From Ruminococcus sp. (GTDB taxonomy: Bacteria; Bacillota; Clostridia; Oscillospirales; Acutalibacteraceae): a stretch of 37,435 nt of DNA. The notes beneath the pieces were generated by a model. That model was given only the letters and a program-made list of their open reading frames with translations. It was not told the DNA's origin and did no database searches. The stretch is taken from the NCBI GenBank assembly GCA_017403985.1, contig JAFRDE010000006.1, positions 1 through 37,435 of the forward strand, read 5' to 3'. Each line of letters begins with the position of its first letter. The stretch's first letter is position 1. Shown here one piece after another: positions 7,516 through 15,977 of the stretch. The translations under genes were made by a program, and so were the position numbers.

Positions 7516-8640
7516 ATGAAAAAGAATTTAGCTATCATTTTAAGCGTGATATTGATCATCGCGGTCATCGGTGTAGTGGTATTCGCGATCATCTCCGCGA
7601 TGAATAAACAGAACGACGTCGATACGACCGTCGCGACGAGCGACTCCGCGGACGCTACCAAGCCCGCTATCGAAACGCTCTACAGCGATCATTATAAGGT
7701 CGGCGTCATCCAGACAGGCTTGGGCAGCGCCAGCAAGGACTGCTACGGCGGTTTTATGATGGAGCTCGACGAGAACGGTCTGCTCGGCAATATCGAGGTC
7801 GAATATATCGTGGAAGATAACGAGGAGCTTTGCCGCCAAAAGATCAAGGAACTGATCGACAGCGGCGAGATCGACCTTTTGTATACCATCGGCCGTTTCG
7901 CTTCCGAGACGGCAGCAGAGCTGACGAAGGAGATCCCGATCGTCTTCGGCGCGGTCAACAGCCCGGACGAGGTCGGCTTGGTAGAGAGCAACGAGGCGCC
8001 CGGCGGCAACGTGACCGGCGTGTCCAGCTACACCCCCTGCTTTGAGCAGATCGACCTGATCAAGACGATCATGCCGAAGGCGAAGTCCGTCGCCGCGCTG
8101 TACAGTGCGACCGATCAGGACGCGGTGCTGCAGGGCATCATCGCCGCGCGTGAGGCGAAGAATATCGGATTAGATTGCACCCAGTTCACGATCGAGGACA
8201 AGGCGGCGCTCGACAAGGCGCTGAAAACGATCAAGGACGACGAGATCGAGGTCATCTATATCCCCGTGGATAAGTTCCTCAGCTCGAATATTTCCACCAT
8301 CATCGACTTTTCCAGCGAGAATAACATCCCCGTCATCTGCGGCGATGAGGCGACGCTGGCGCAGGGCGCGCTCGGTACCAGCGTCATCAACTACGAGTCC
8401 ATCGGCAGAAAGGCTGCCGGCATGGTGGAGGATATCCTTTTCAACAAGAAGGATCCCGCCACCCTGAGCGTCATGTATAAGCACGACTGCACCAACATGG
8501 TCAATAAAGCTGTCAGGGATAAGATGAATATCGAGATCCCCGCGACCGCGCTGGGTGAGATCGAACTGTGGGAGGCGCCGACCGAGCCGCCGGAGGTATC
8601 CGCCCCGACGACGGGTTCCGCCGAAACAAAAGCTGAATAA
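7516..8640 (+). CDS. ABC transporter substrate-binding protein, TrpX-like (orphan)
   Basis: A 374-residue protein with an uncleaved-looking N-terminal membrane helix (LAIILSVILIIAVIGVVVFAIIS) and no lipobox Cys, then a two-lobed periplasmic-binding fold of the ABC_sub_bind/TrpX family (YKVGVIQTG; LLYTIGRFASETAAELTKEIPIVFGAVNSP; GGNVTGVSSYTP; VICGDEATLAQGALGTSVINYESIGRKAAGM). The tail is Pro/Thr/Glu-rich. The family binds amino acids or other small ligands; the ligand here is not deducible. Normally a permease and ATPase follow, but neither is present. The SD AAGGAGG precedes the ATG with 5 bases. Membrane anchoring by the N-terminal helix is inferred. Confidence 0.85.
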   Translation: MKKNLAIILSVILIIAVIGVVVFAIISAMNKQNDVDTTVATSDSADATKPAIETLYSDHYKVGVIQTGLGSASKDCYGGFMMELDENGLLGNIEVEYIVEDNEELCRQKIKELIDSGEIDLLYTIGRFASETAAELTKEIPIVFGAVNSPDEVGLVESNEAPGGNVTGVSSYTPCFEQIDLIKTIMPKAKSVAALYSATDQDAVLQGIIAAREAKNIGLDCTQFTIEDKAALDKALKTIKDDEIEVIYIPVDKFLSSNISTIIDFSSENNIPVICGDEATLAQGALGTSVINYESIGRKAAGMVEDILFNKKDPATLSVMYKHDCTNMVNKAVRDKMNIEIPATALGEIELWEAPTEPPEVSAPTTGSAETKAE

Positions 8641-8647
8641 TTAACTT

Positions 8648-8678
8648 GCACCGCTTGAGCGATCAGGCGGTGCTTTTT
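8648..8678 (+). terminator. intrinsic terminator after the substrate-binding protein
   Basis: GCACCGC and GCGGTGC flank a 12-base loop and are followed by TTTTT, beginning 7 bases after the stop. Confidence 0.8.
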
Positions 8679-8694
8679 ATCGTGATCCGTCGTA

Positions 8695-8763
8695 TGCGAG
8701 AGCACAGCCATTAATTGTGCAAGAGTACACCCGTTAAATATGCAAGAGTACATCCATTTGAAA
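8695..8763 (+). repeat. three tandem 23-bp units
   Basis: Units start at 8695 (TGCGAGAGCACAGCCATTAA), 8718 (TGCAAGAGTACACCCGTTAA) and 8741 (TGCAAGAGTACATCCATTTG). Units 2 and 3 are closest. There are no spacers, so this is not a CRISPR array. It may be promoter-proximal debris or protein-binding iterons; nothing more can be said. Confidence 0.7.
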
Positions 8764-8803
8764 TCTCTATCGTCGAGCCTGCTCGACACATACGCATTGC
8801 TTC

Positions 8804-8890
8804 TGTTTCTGCTTCTGTTTCTGATTCTGATTCTGTTTCTGTTTCTGATTCTGGTTCTGGTTCTGTTTCTGATTCTGTTTCTGTTTCTGC
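8804..8890 (+). repeat. TTCTGN hexamer microsatellite
   Basis: About fourteen consecutive hexamers of TTCTG followed by T, A, C or G. It is open in several frames on both strands (poly Ser/Asp/Val or poly Gln/Lys/Asn), but none has a credible start. The remainder of the gap to 8999 is T/G-rich (CTTGGCTTGTTTTGCTTG) with no gene. Confidence 0.85.
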
Positions 8891-8999
8891 TTGGCTTGTT
8901 TTGCTTGCATTTGGTTGTTTTGGTTGTTTTGTTGTTGAAAGTGGGACGAGCGCCGGGGGACAGGCAATTATTAACTTTTTATGAAATCGCAAAAACCCC

Positions 9000-9028
9000 T
9001 TGATTTTTTACAGATAATGGTTTACAAT
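9000..9028 (+). promoter_or_regulatory. groESL promoter
   Basis: TTGATT at 9000-9005, a 17-base spacer and TACAAT at 9023-9028. The expected start of transcription falls at the CIRCE operator. Confidence 0.85.
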
Positions 9029-9032
9029 ATAC

Positions 9033-9059
9033 TTAGCACTCGAAGATATAGAGTGCTAA
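9033..9059 (+). promoter_or_regulatory. CIRCE operator (HrcA-binding site)
   Basis: TTAGCACTC, nine bases, GAGTGCTAA: a perfect match to the CIRCE consensus. HrcA binds this inverted repeat and represses groESL until heat stress. hrcA itself is not in the window. Confidence 0.97.
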
Positions 9060-9092
9060 AATCATGTATTCACTATTTAAGGAGGAATAGAT

Positions 9093-9377
9093 ATGACCAT
9101 CAAGCCCTTACTCGATAAGGTAGTGCTTCAGCTCGATGAAGCCGAGGAGACCACCGCTTCCGGCATCGTTCTGTCCACAGCCGCTCAGGAGAAGCCTCAG
9201 TTCGCGAACGTGATCGCGGTAGGTCCCGGCGGTATGGTTGACGGCAACGAGGTGAAGATGTACGTCAAGGTAGGCGATAAGGTGATCGCTTCCAAGTACG
9301 CCGGCACCGACGTCAAGCTGGACGGCGAAGATTATACCATCGTACGTCAGAGCGACATTCTCGCTATTGTAGAATAA
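9093..9377 (+). CDS. groES: co-chaperonin GroES
   Basis: A 94-residue protein with the usual GroES features: the start IKPLLDKVVLQLDEAEETTASGI (mobile loop region), VIAVGPGGMVDGNEV and the end YTIVRQSDILAIVE. It caps the GroEL ring during ATP-driven folding in the cytoplasm. An AAGGAGG ribosome-binding site precedes the ATG. It is the first gene of the CIRCE-controlled operon, 17 bases before groEL. Confidence 0.98.
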   Translation: MTIKPLLDKVVLQLDEAEETTASGIVLSTAAQEKPQFANVIAVGPGGMVDGNEVKMYVKVGDKVIASKYAGTDVKLDGEDYTIVRQSDILAIVE

Positions 9378-9388
9378 TTGGGAGGTAA

Positions 9389-11020
<1,632 letters not shown>

Positions 11021-11044
11021 TAAACAGTATAAACAGATAAAAAG

Positions 11045-11085
11045 AAGGCTATGGAAGCGTGATGTTTCCATAGCCTTTGTTTTTT
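11045..11085. terminator. terminator after groEL, possibly bidirectional
   Basis: AAGGCTATGGAA and TTCCATAGCCTT form a 12-bp stem followed by TTGTTTTTTG. The A-rich left flank could also give a U tract on the minus strand for the converging tarJ. Confidence 0.88.
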
Positions 11086-11093
11086 GATGTTTT

Positions 11094-11145
11094 AAAAGCC
11101 TCCCTTTCCTAAGGGAGGTGCCCCGACAGGGGCGGAGGGTTGTTG
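11094..11145. repeat. family B-like repeat between groEL and tarJ
   Basis: GCCTCCCTTTCCTAAGGGAGG is followed by CCCCGACAGGGGCGGAGGG. It is related to the B blocks near 2915, 14990 and 26402, and lies just beyond the 3' end of tarJ. Confidence 0.6.
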
Positions 11146-11153
11146 CATATTGA

Positions 11154-12176
11154 TTATATATTCCAATGTAATATCGTCTTGCCGTAAGCCTTTTTGATAT
11201 CGATCTCAAAGGCGTCCTTGATGTCGGCGTACTTGTTGATCTCGACCGTGCTGCCGACCAAGCGGCTCAGATAGATCGGGATCTCCGGATGCTCTTGATA
11301 CAGCTCGACGGTGCGGCGGAAATCCTCCCTGCCCGAGCGGCTGGTACCGAAGAGCCTCAGACCTTTTTCGAGGATCATGCGGGTGTTGACCGCAACGGGA
11401 TATTCGCTCACGCCGAGGATAGAGATGGTGCCTTCCGGTCTGATGACGCCGATGATCTGCTCGATCGCGATCGGCGAACCGTTGCCGCCGACACATTCAA
11501 AGGCGTGGTCGATAGCGAACCCTTCGGGGATCTCCGTCGTCAGATGGGTACCGTCGGCAAAGGAGAAATCGGAGAGCTTCTCGCGGTTGATGCCGAAGAC
11601 ATGGATCTCGCTTTGCGGCAGCATCTTTTTGAGCAGCAGCGCGGTGATGAAGGCGAGGTTGCCGTCGCCCCACACGCCGATCCTGTCGCGGCGCTCGTGA
11701 GCGATGTTCATGAAGCGGGTGATGGCGTGAACGCTGACGGAGACGATCTCCGTGAACGCCGCCACATCCGGGTCGATTCCATCGGGCAGCTTGACAAGGC
11801 GGTCGGGTGTGATCTGATAATACTCCTGCAAAAAGCCGTCCGCGGAGCTGCCGCAGAACTTGCTGGATCGCAGGTAGTTTTCGGCGATATATTCGTCCTC
11901 TTCACAGGGGATATTCGGCACCATGACGACTTTGTCGCCGGGCTGAAAGGCGCCCGTCGCGTCAAAGACGACCTGACCGATGCCCTCGTGGATCAGCGCC
12001 ATCGGCAGCTTTTCCTTGAGCACCTTGATGTCGCGGGTGCCCTGATAGTAGCGCTGGTCGGCATTGCAGATGGACAGATGCGTCGGGCGCACGATCACGC
12101 CGCTGTTCACATCGATATCATTGAACGCGATCTCAAACCTGCGCGGTGCGCACAGGCGGTAAACTGTATTGATCAT
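11154..12176 (-). CDS. tarJ: zinc-type alcohol dehydrogenase, probable ribulose-5-phosphate reductase TarJ
   Basis: A 340-residue medium-chain dehydrogenase. The N-terminal catalytic half shows THLSICNADQRYYQG (catalytic Cys region) and IHEGIGQVV, then CEEDEYIAENYLRSSKFCGS and DGFLQEYYQI. A Rossmann half follows (IGVWGDGNLAFITALLL). This layout fits TarJ, which reduces ribulose 5-phosphate to ribitol 5-phosphate with NADPH. Partnership with the adjacent TarI-type cytidylyltransferase supports the reading; alone, sequence would only justify alcohol dehydrogenase. It is the last gene of the minus-strand teichoic-acid locus, separated from tarI by a 159-bp palindromic element that ends 16 bases before its ATG. 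Confidence 0.83.
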   Translation of the reverse strand: MINTVYRLCAPRRFEIAFNDIDVNSGVIVRPTHLSICNADQRYYQGTRDIKVLKEKLPMALIHEGIGQVVFDATGAFQPGDKVVMVPNIPCEEDEYIAENYLRSSKFCGSSADGFLQEYYQITPDRLVKLPDGIDPDVAAFTEIVSVSVHAITRFMNIAHERRDRIGVWGDGNLAFITALLLKKMLPQSEIHVFGINREKLSDFSFADGTHLTTEIPEGFAIDHAFECVGGNGSPIAIEQIIGVIRPEGTISILGVSEYPVAVNTRMILEKGLRLFGTSRSGREDFRRTVELYQEHPEIPIYLSRLVGSTVEINKYADIKDAFEIDIKKAYGKTILHWNI

Positions 12177-12191
12177 ACTGTTTCCTCACTT

Positions 12192-12350
12192 ATACTGATT
12201 TCTAATAAATCCTCTTTAACATTTCTTGCGGATAATTTCGCATAGCTTTGTCGGTCTCCTTGACAGGCGTCAGCCTGCCTGCGTCGTCCTTCGCGCTCTG
12301 CGAAATTCTTCGCTGATAACTGTTGAAAGAGTTTTATCAGGAATCAGTAT
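12192..12350. mobile_element. 159-bp palindromic MITE-like element (family E, copy 2)
   Basis: Ends are ATACTGATTTCTAATAAATC at 12192 and, as reverse complement of the right end, ATACTGATTCCTGATAAAAC (to 12350). The inner CTTGACAGGCGTCAGCCTG centre and the TGCGTCGT-TCG-CTCTGC block match copy 1 at 7345-7503, and the length is identical. The right end runs 14 bases into the 3' end of tarI and provides its stop codon; the left end lies in the tarJ leader. Confidence 0.8.
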
Positions 12351-13041
12351 CCAGAAGCGATCGCGCTATCTTTAAATCATAGGGATAGGTGATCTTGATG
12401 TTGAAGGTTTCGCCCTGCACGAGGCGCACCTCCTTGCCCTTCATGACGAGGATCTTTGCTGCGTCGGTGAGGATATCCTTTTCCTCGTCGGAGAGACTCT
12501 CATAGGTATCGCGCAGGAGTTTCGCCTTGAAGCTCTGCGGGGTCTGACCCTGATACATCTTTCTGCGGTCGGGGATATTGGTGATCGCGGTACCGTCGCC
12601 CTCGACGATGGTATCCGTTGCGGGGATGACGGTGTCGCACGCTCCGCAGTTGAGAGCTGTTTTGATATTCTCTTCAATGATCCGATGCGTGACGAACGGA
12701 CGCACGCTGTCGTGGGTGACGATCACGGTGTCGTCGTCAAGACCGTATTCCCTGTCGATGTAACGGATCGCGTTCATGATGGTCTCGTTGCGGGTGGAGC
12801 CGCCCTCGATGACGGCGATCCTGTCGTTCTTTCCGGTGAATTTGCGGATGATCTCACGCGTGTGACCGATCCACGACTTGGGCGAGAGGACGATGATCTT
12901 TTCGAATTTTGGGTTGGGCAGGAATTTTTCGACCGTGTGGTTGAGGATCGGCTTGCCCTTGATCTCCAAAAACTGCTTGGGCATGTCGGTAGAGCCCATG
13001 CGCGAGCCCGTACCGCCCGCTAAAATGACTGCGAATATCAT
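12337..13041 (-). CDS. tarI: cytidylyltransferase, TarI/IspD family (probable CDP-ribitol pyrophosphorylase)
   Basis: A 234-residue nucleotidyltransferase: LAGGTGSRMG nucleotide loop at residues 8-17, MPKQFLEIKGKPI, then VTHDSVRPFV and IPATDTIV. TarI and IspD share this fold; TarI makes CDP-ribitol from CTP and ribitol 5-phosphate. I favour TarI because TarJ follows and tagGH and a LicD protein precede it; IspD (MEP pathway) is the alternative. The last residues TDS and the TGA stop lie inside the end of the 159-bp palindromic element, so the natural C-terminus may have been altered by insertion. The ATG is preceded by an AGGAG-type site on the minus strand. Confidence 0.82.
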   Translation of the reverse strand: MIFAVILAGGTGSRMGSTDMPKQFLEIKGKPILNHTVEKFLPNPKFEKIIVLSPKSWIGHTREIIRKFTGKNDRIAVIEGGSTRNETIMNAIRYIDREYGLDDDTVIVTHDSVRPFVTHRIIEENIKTALNCGACDTVIPATDTIVEGDGTAITNIPDRRKMYQGQTPQSFKAKLLRDTYESLSDEEKDILTDAAKILVMKGKEVRLVQGETFNIKITYPYDLKIARSLLDTDS

Positions 13042-13072
13042 GATATCACTCCTTTTTCATTTCCTGATTGCT

Positions 13073-13194
13073 GTCATTCCAAGGGAGCCAACACGCGTGT
13101 TGAGCGACCGTGGGAATCCCACAAAGAGGAGTACAACTTCTATGACAAGGGGATTGCCACGTCGTCGGCTTGGCTGCCGACTCCTCGCAATGAC
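13073..13194. repeat. family C palindromic element (122 bp) between the LicD fusion and tarI
   Basis: It starts GTCATTCCAAGGGAGCC and ends CTCCTCGCAATGAC, with GGGAATCCCACAAAG and GGGGATTGCCACG inside. Complete relatives lie at 17281, 21925 and 33608. Confidence 0.8.
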
Positions 13195-13212
13195 ACGGTA
13201 ACTGTCACGTTC

Positions 13213-14985
13213 TTATTTCAACTCACCCATATAGTCAAAGTGAGTATTCTTATCCTCTGTGATGTTGCTCCCCAGATCCAGACGATAATAATCGTGGAAG
13301 GGGTTCTGTTCGCTCAGCGGCAGCATATCCATATAATTCTCGGTGTACCACGCCTTGAGGAAGTCTTTGTATCCGACGGGGATGAAGGTATCCACGTCGT
13401 CGAACCGATAGGGGATGACTTCGCTGAATATTTCGATGGGGAAGGTGCCGCGGTATTTGTGGTCGGAGGACGCGGGCATCACCCGGCCGGTGTTCCTGCG
13501 CTCGTATTTGCGCACAGCCTTTTCGTAGGAGCGCGAATAACCGTCCATGCTCTTGAGGCGCAGGATCGGCAGCAGCAGCTTGCTCAGCAGATACGCCTTG
13601 TCCCTGCGCGCCGTGTCCTTCCAGCGCACGTTCATCAGCATCCGTCGGCGCATCAAGCCCTTCCAGAATTTGTAAGCCGCCTTCGGATTCGCGGGAACGT
13701 TGTCCACGACGAAGATATCGACGGAGATTCCCTTGTGCATTTCGTAATCGTCGGAATATTTGGAGGCAAAGTAGGTATCCTTTGCCGAGATCCTGTCAAA
13801 AAAGTAATGATAGCCGTTTTTGTTCGTGTGGCTTTCGTAGCTGAAACGGTAGCTTAATTCTTTTGGAGCAATTTGACGGAACTTTTCAAACTCGGATCGC
13901 AGCATCGCGACGTCGACGTCGTCATCCCACGGGATGAATCCGCCGTGGCGCACCGCGCCCAGCATCGTTCCGTAACAGATGAAGTATTTGATATCATGCG
14001 CGCGGCAGATACGGTCGATCTCGCGCAGCATGTCCTTTTCAATGACGCGTAAGGTGTTCAGCTTTCCGCTGTAGCCGTCGTGGATGCGGTCGGTCTGGAT
14101 GCTGAACCGCTCTAAGTTTTTGAGCATACTGTAGCGCAGGGCGTCCGAAAAGCCGCAAACGTTCTCATAGCCCAAGGAACGCAGCTTTCCGTTGGACAGC
14201 GCCGCGTAGACGGGCTCTGCCGTCTCGCCGGTGACATTCAGCGTGACGCCGTGACGCGCGAGCATCATGTAGATCTCGCTCCTGAGCTGATACTCGTTGA
14301 GATAGAAGGACGAGGCGTTGTAGGCGTTGCCCGGCTTGCCGAGCTTTGAAACGGTGTAGACCGCCGTGACGGCGTCGCCGATGTACAAAGCGGAGGTCCA
14401 TCGGTTCGCCATCGCCTGTGTGACGGTAACGCGGTTGTTTTCCTGTGCTTCCTGAGCGATCTGCGCCAATCCGAAGCAGTCAAAGTCACCGCCGAAAATT
14501 CTGTCAAAGAAAATTGCCTTGACGTTTTTATACCCGCTGAGTGTTTTTTTCAGCGCGCCGAGCTGATCGTTCATCGTTGTGATCAGCTCCATTTCGGCGT
14601 ATTTCTGAATGGTTTTGCTTTCCTTTATATTCTTTAAAAGAATAATACACAAAAACGCCGAACCGGCTCTTTCGCTCATGATGACCGCGTTCTGCAGGTC
14701 GTTTTCGTCGTAATCTGCGGCGTCCAATACATACCAAAAATGCGAAAATTTCCCCTGTACGTCCGTAGCAGAGGAAAAGTGCGCCATATTTTCGCCTAAG
14801 TATTCACTTGTCGCTTTGAGATACGCGGCGGGTTTCGCGCTGCCGATCAGGGCAACGCCGTCCTGTCCCAGTCCCTTGCGGCGGATGTATCCCGCGCTCA
14901 GGTATATCTCATTTTTGGTGATGCTGTCTGTCATCATAATCAGTTTGTGTGATCGTGCAAGGGATGTCGCTCCCAATATCAGCAA
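13213..14985 (-). CDS. degenerate epimerase-like domain fused to a LicD-family phosphotransferase
   Basis: A 590-residue fusion. Residues ~1-300 resemble an extended SDR/NAD-epimerase (LILGATSLARSHKL; ALYIGDAVTAVYTVSKLGKPGNAYNAS) but lack a clear GxxGxxG and an obvious YxxxK, so this part may be non-catalytic. Residues ~305-590 form a LicD domain (LREIDRICRAHDIKYFICYGTMLGAVRHGGFIPW, then the acidic DDDVDV metal motif). LicD enzymes attach phosphocholine to teichoic acid; the related FKRP/fukutin enzymes transfer ribitol 5-phosphate from CDP-ribitol. With tarIJ next door and no licABC genes in view, ribitol-phosphate transfer is a plausible inference. The TTG start at 14985 lies in the terminal repeat of a family B element that also supplies AAGGAG; ATGs at 14937 and 14934 lack a good site. 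Confidence 0.8.
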   Translation of the reverse strand: MLILGATSLARSHKLIMMTDSITKNEIYLSAGYIRRKGLGQDGVALIGSAKPAAYLKATSEYLGENMAHFSSATDVQGKFSHFWYVLDAADYDENDLQNAVIMSERAGSAFLCIILLKNIKESKTIQKYAEMELITTMNDQLGALKKTLSGYKNVKAIFFDRIFGGDFDCFGLAQIAQEAQENNRVTVTQAMANRWTSALYIGDAVTAVYTVSKLGKPGNAYNASSFYLNEYQLRSEIYMMLARHGVTLNVTGETAEPVYAALSNGKLRSLGYENVCGFSDALRYSMLKNLERFSIQTDRIHDGYSGKLNTLRVIEKDMLREIDRICRAHDIKYFICYGTMLGAVRHGGFIPWDDDVDVAMLRSEFEKFRQIAPKELSYRFSYESHTNKNGYHYFFDRISAKDTYFASKYSDDYEMHKGISVDIFVVDNVPANPKAAYKFWKGLMRRRMLMNVRWKDTARRDKAYLLSKLLLPILRLKSMDGYSRSYEKAVRKYERRNTGRVMPASSDHKYRGTFPIEIFSEVIPYRFDDVDTFIPVGYKDFLKAWYTENYMDMLPLSEQNPFHDYYRLDLGSNITEDKNTHFDYMGELK

Positions 14986-15086
14986 GTCAGGAAGGCTCCT
15001 TTTGGGAAAAGGAGCTGTCGCCCTCGCGGCGACTGAGGAATTGTATCATTTGACCGAGCGTCAGCGAGATTCCATTTCCTGACTTG
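14983..15086. repeat. family B element with perfect 11-bp inverted ends
   Basis: CAAGTCAGGAA (14983-14993) and TTCCTGACTTG (15076-15086) are exact inverted repeats. They enclose GGCTCCTTTTGGGAAAAGGAGC, a GTCGCC/GGCGAC hairpin and the GAGGAATTGTATCATTTGA block typical of family B. The element fills most of the gap between tagH and the LicD fusion, and its end coincides with the annotated TTG start codon. Confidence 0.75.
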
Positions 15087-15116
15087 ATCTCATGGGTTCG
15101 CTCCTCTGCGGAGTTT

Positions 15117-15965
15117 TTATTTCTTCTCGGCAACCTTTTTCTTTTCGGCTTCCGCTTTCTTTTTCTTTTCCGCTTCGCGCTTCGCCTTTACCTTCTCCTT
15201 ATCGGAGGTGTACATCGCGTACGCTTCTTCGACGTTGCCGTCATACAGCAGCTGACCCTTTTTCAGATACAGCGCGCGGTCGCAGATCTCGGCGACGCTT
15301 TCGGGGTTATGGCTGACGTAAAGGACGGTGGTGCCGCTTTCGATGATCTCGTTGATCTTGTCCTTACACTTGAGCTTGAAGCTGGCGTCACCGACCGACA
15401 GCGCCTCGTCGACGACGAGGATATCGGGGTCGATGTTGACGTTGATCGCAAAGCCCAGGCGCATTTTCATACCGCTGGAGTAGGTGCGGACGGGCTGGTC
15501 GATGTAGTCGCCCAGCTGCGCGAAGTCGATGATGCGCTCCTCGATCTCGCGGATATATGCGTCTTTCAGACCGAGGATATATCCTTTGAGGTAGATGTTC
15601 TCACGGCCGGTCATCTCGGTGGAGAAGCCCGCGGTCAGCTCCAGAAGCGCCGCGACCTTTCCGTTGACGTGAACCTCGCCCTCGGAGGGGAAGGCGACGC
15701 CCGTGATCATCTTCAGGATGGTGGATTTACCCGCGCCGTTATCACCGATGATACCGATACTCTCGCCGGGAAACACGTCGAAGGTGACGTTCTTCAGCGC
15801 TTTGTTGATCTTGGGGTGACGGGGCTTGAAGAACAGGGCGCGGAAGCGCTCCTGATCGTTTTTATATAAGGTATATTCTTTTGATACGTTGTTAAAGGAA
15901 ATGATCGCTTCTTTCGAAGGCTTCTCTGCGGCGGCAGCCGCGGTATTCATTACTTCGTTTGCCAT
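15117..15965 (-). CDS. tagH: teichoic acid export ABC transporter, ATP-binding subunit TagH
   Basis: An ABC ATPase of about 282 residues: Walker A GDNGAGKST, signature YSSGMKMRLGFA, Walker B ILVVDEALSVGD and H-loop VSHN. The wide spacing and the VSKEYTLYKND opening are typical of polysaccharide/teichoic acid exporters (TagH, RfbE, KpsT type). The C-terminus is a Lys/Glu/Ala-rich tail (KREAEKKKKAEAEKKK), probably an exposed helix. On the minus strand AAGGAGG is followed by two ATGs; the second (15965) has the better spacing (7 bases) and is used here, the first (15968) adds one Met. It follows tagG by 12 bases and should form the export complex with it. Confidence 0.9.
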   Translation of the reverse strand: MANEVMNTAAAAAEKPSKEAIISFNNVSKEYTLYKNDQERFRALFFKPRHPKINKALKNVTFDVFPGESIGIIGDNGAGKSTILKMITGVAFPSEGEVHVNGKVAALLELTAGFSTEMTGRENIYLKGYILGLKDAYIREIEERIIDFAQLGDYIDQPVRTYSSGMKMRLGFAINVNIDPDILVVDEALSVGDASFKLKCKDKINEIIESGTTVLYVSHNPESVAEICDRALYLKKGQLLYDGNVEEAYAMYTSDKEKVKAKREAEKKKKAEAEKKKVAEKK

Positions 15966-15977
15966 CATGATCCCTCC

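Noticed and set aside
8695-8763. Possible CRISPR-like array
   Set aside because: The three 23-bp units are directly adjacent without spacers, and no cas gene is present.
8711-8992. Gln/Lys/Asn- or Ser/Asp-rich open frames through the microsatellite
   Set aside because: The frames exist only because TTCTGN repeats lack stops; there is no convincing start site or conserved sequence.
12337-13041. Calling the cytidylyltransferase IspD of the isoprenoid pathway
   Set aside because: Sequence alone allows it, but the tarJ, tagGH and LicD neighbours make a CDP-ribitol role more likely. Finding no other ispD in the genome would reopen the question.
13073-13194. Defence or phage-derived system hidden among the repeats
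   Set aside because: No nuclease, integrase, reverse transcriptase, toxin or transposase reading frame was found in any repeat-rich gap.
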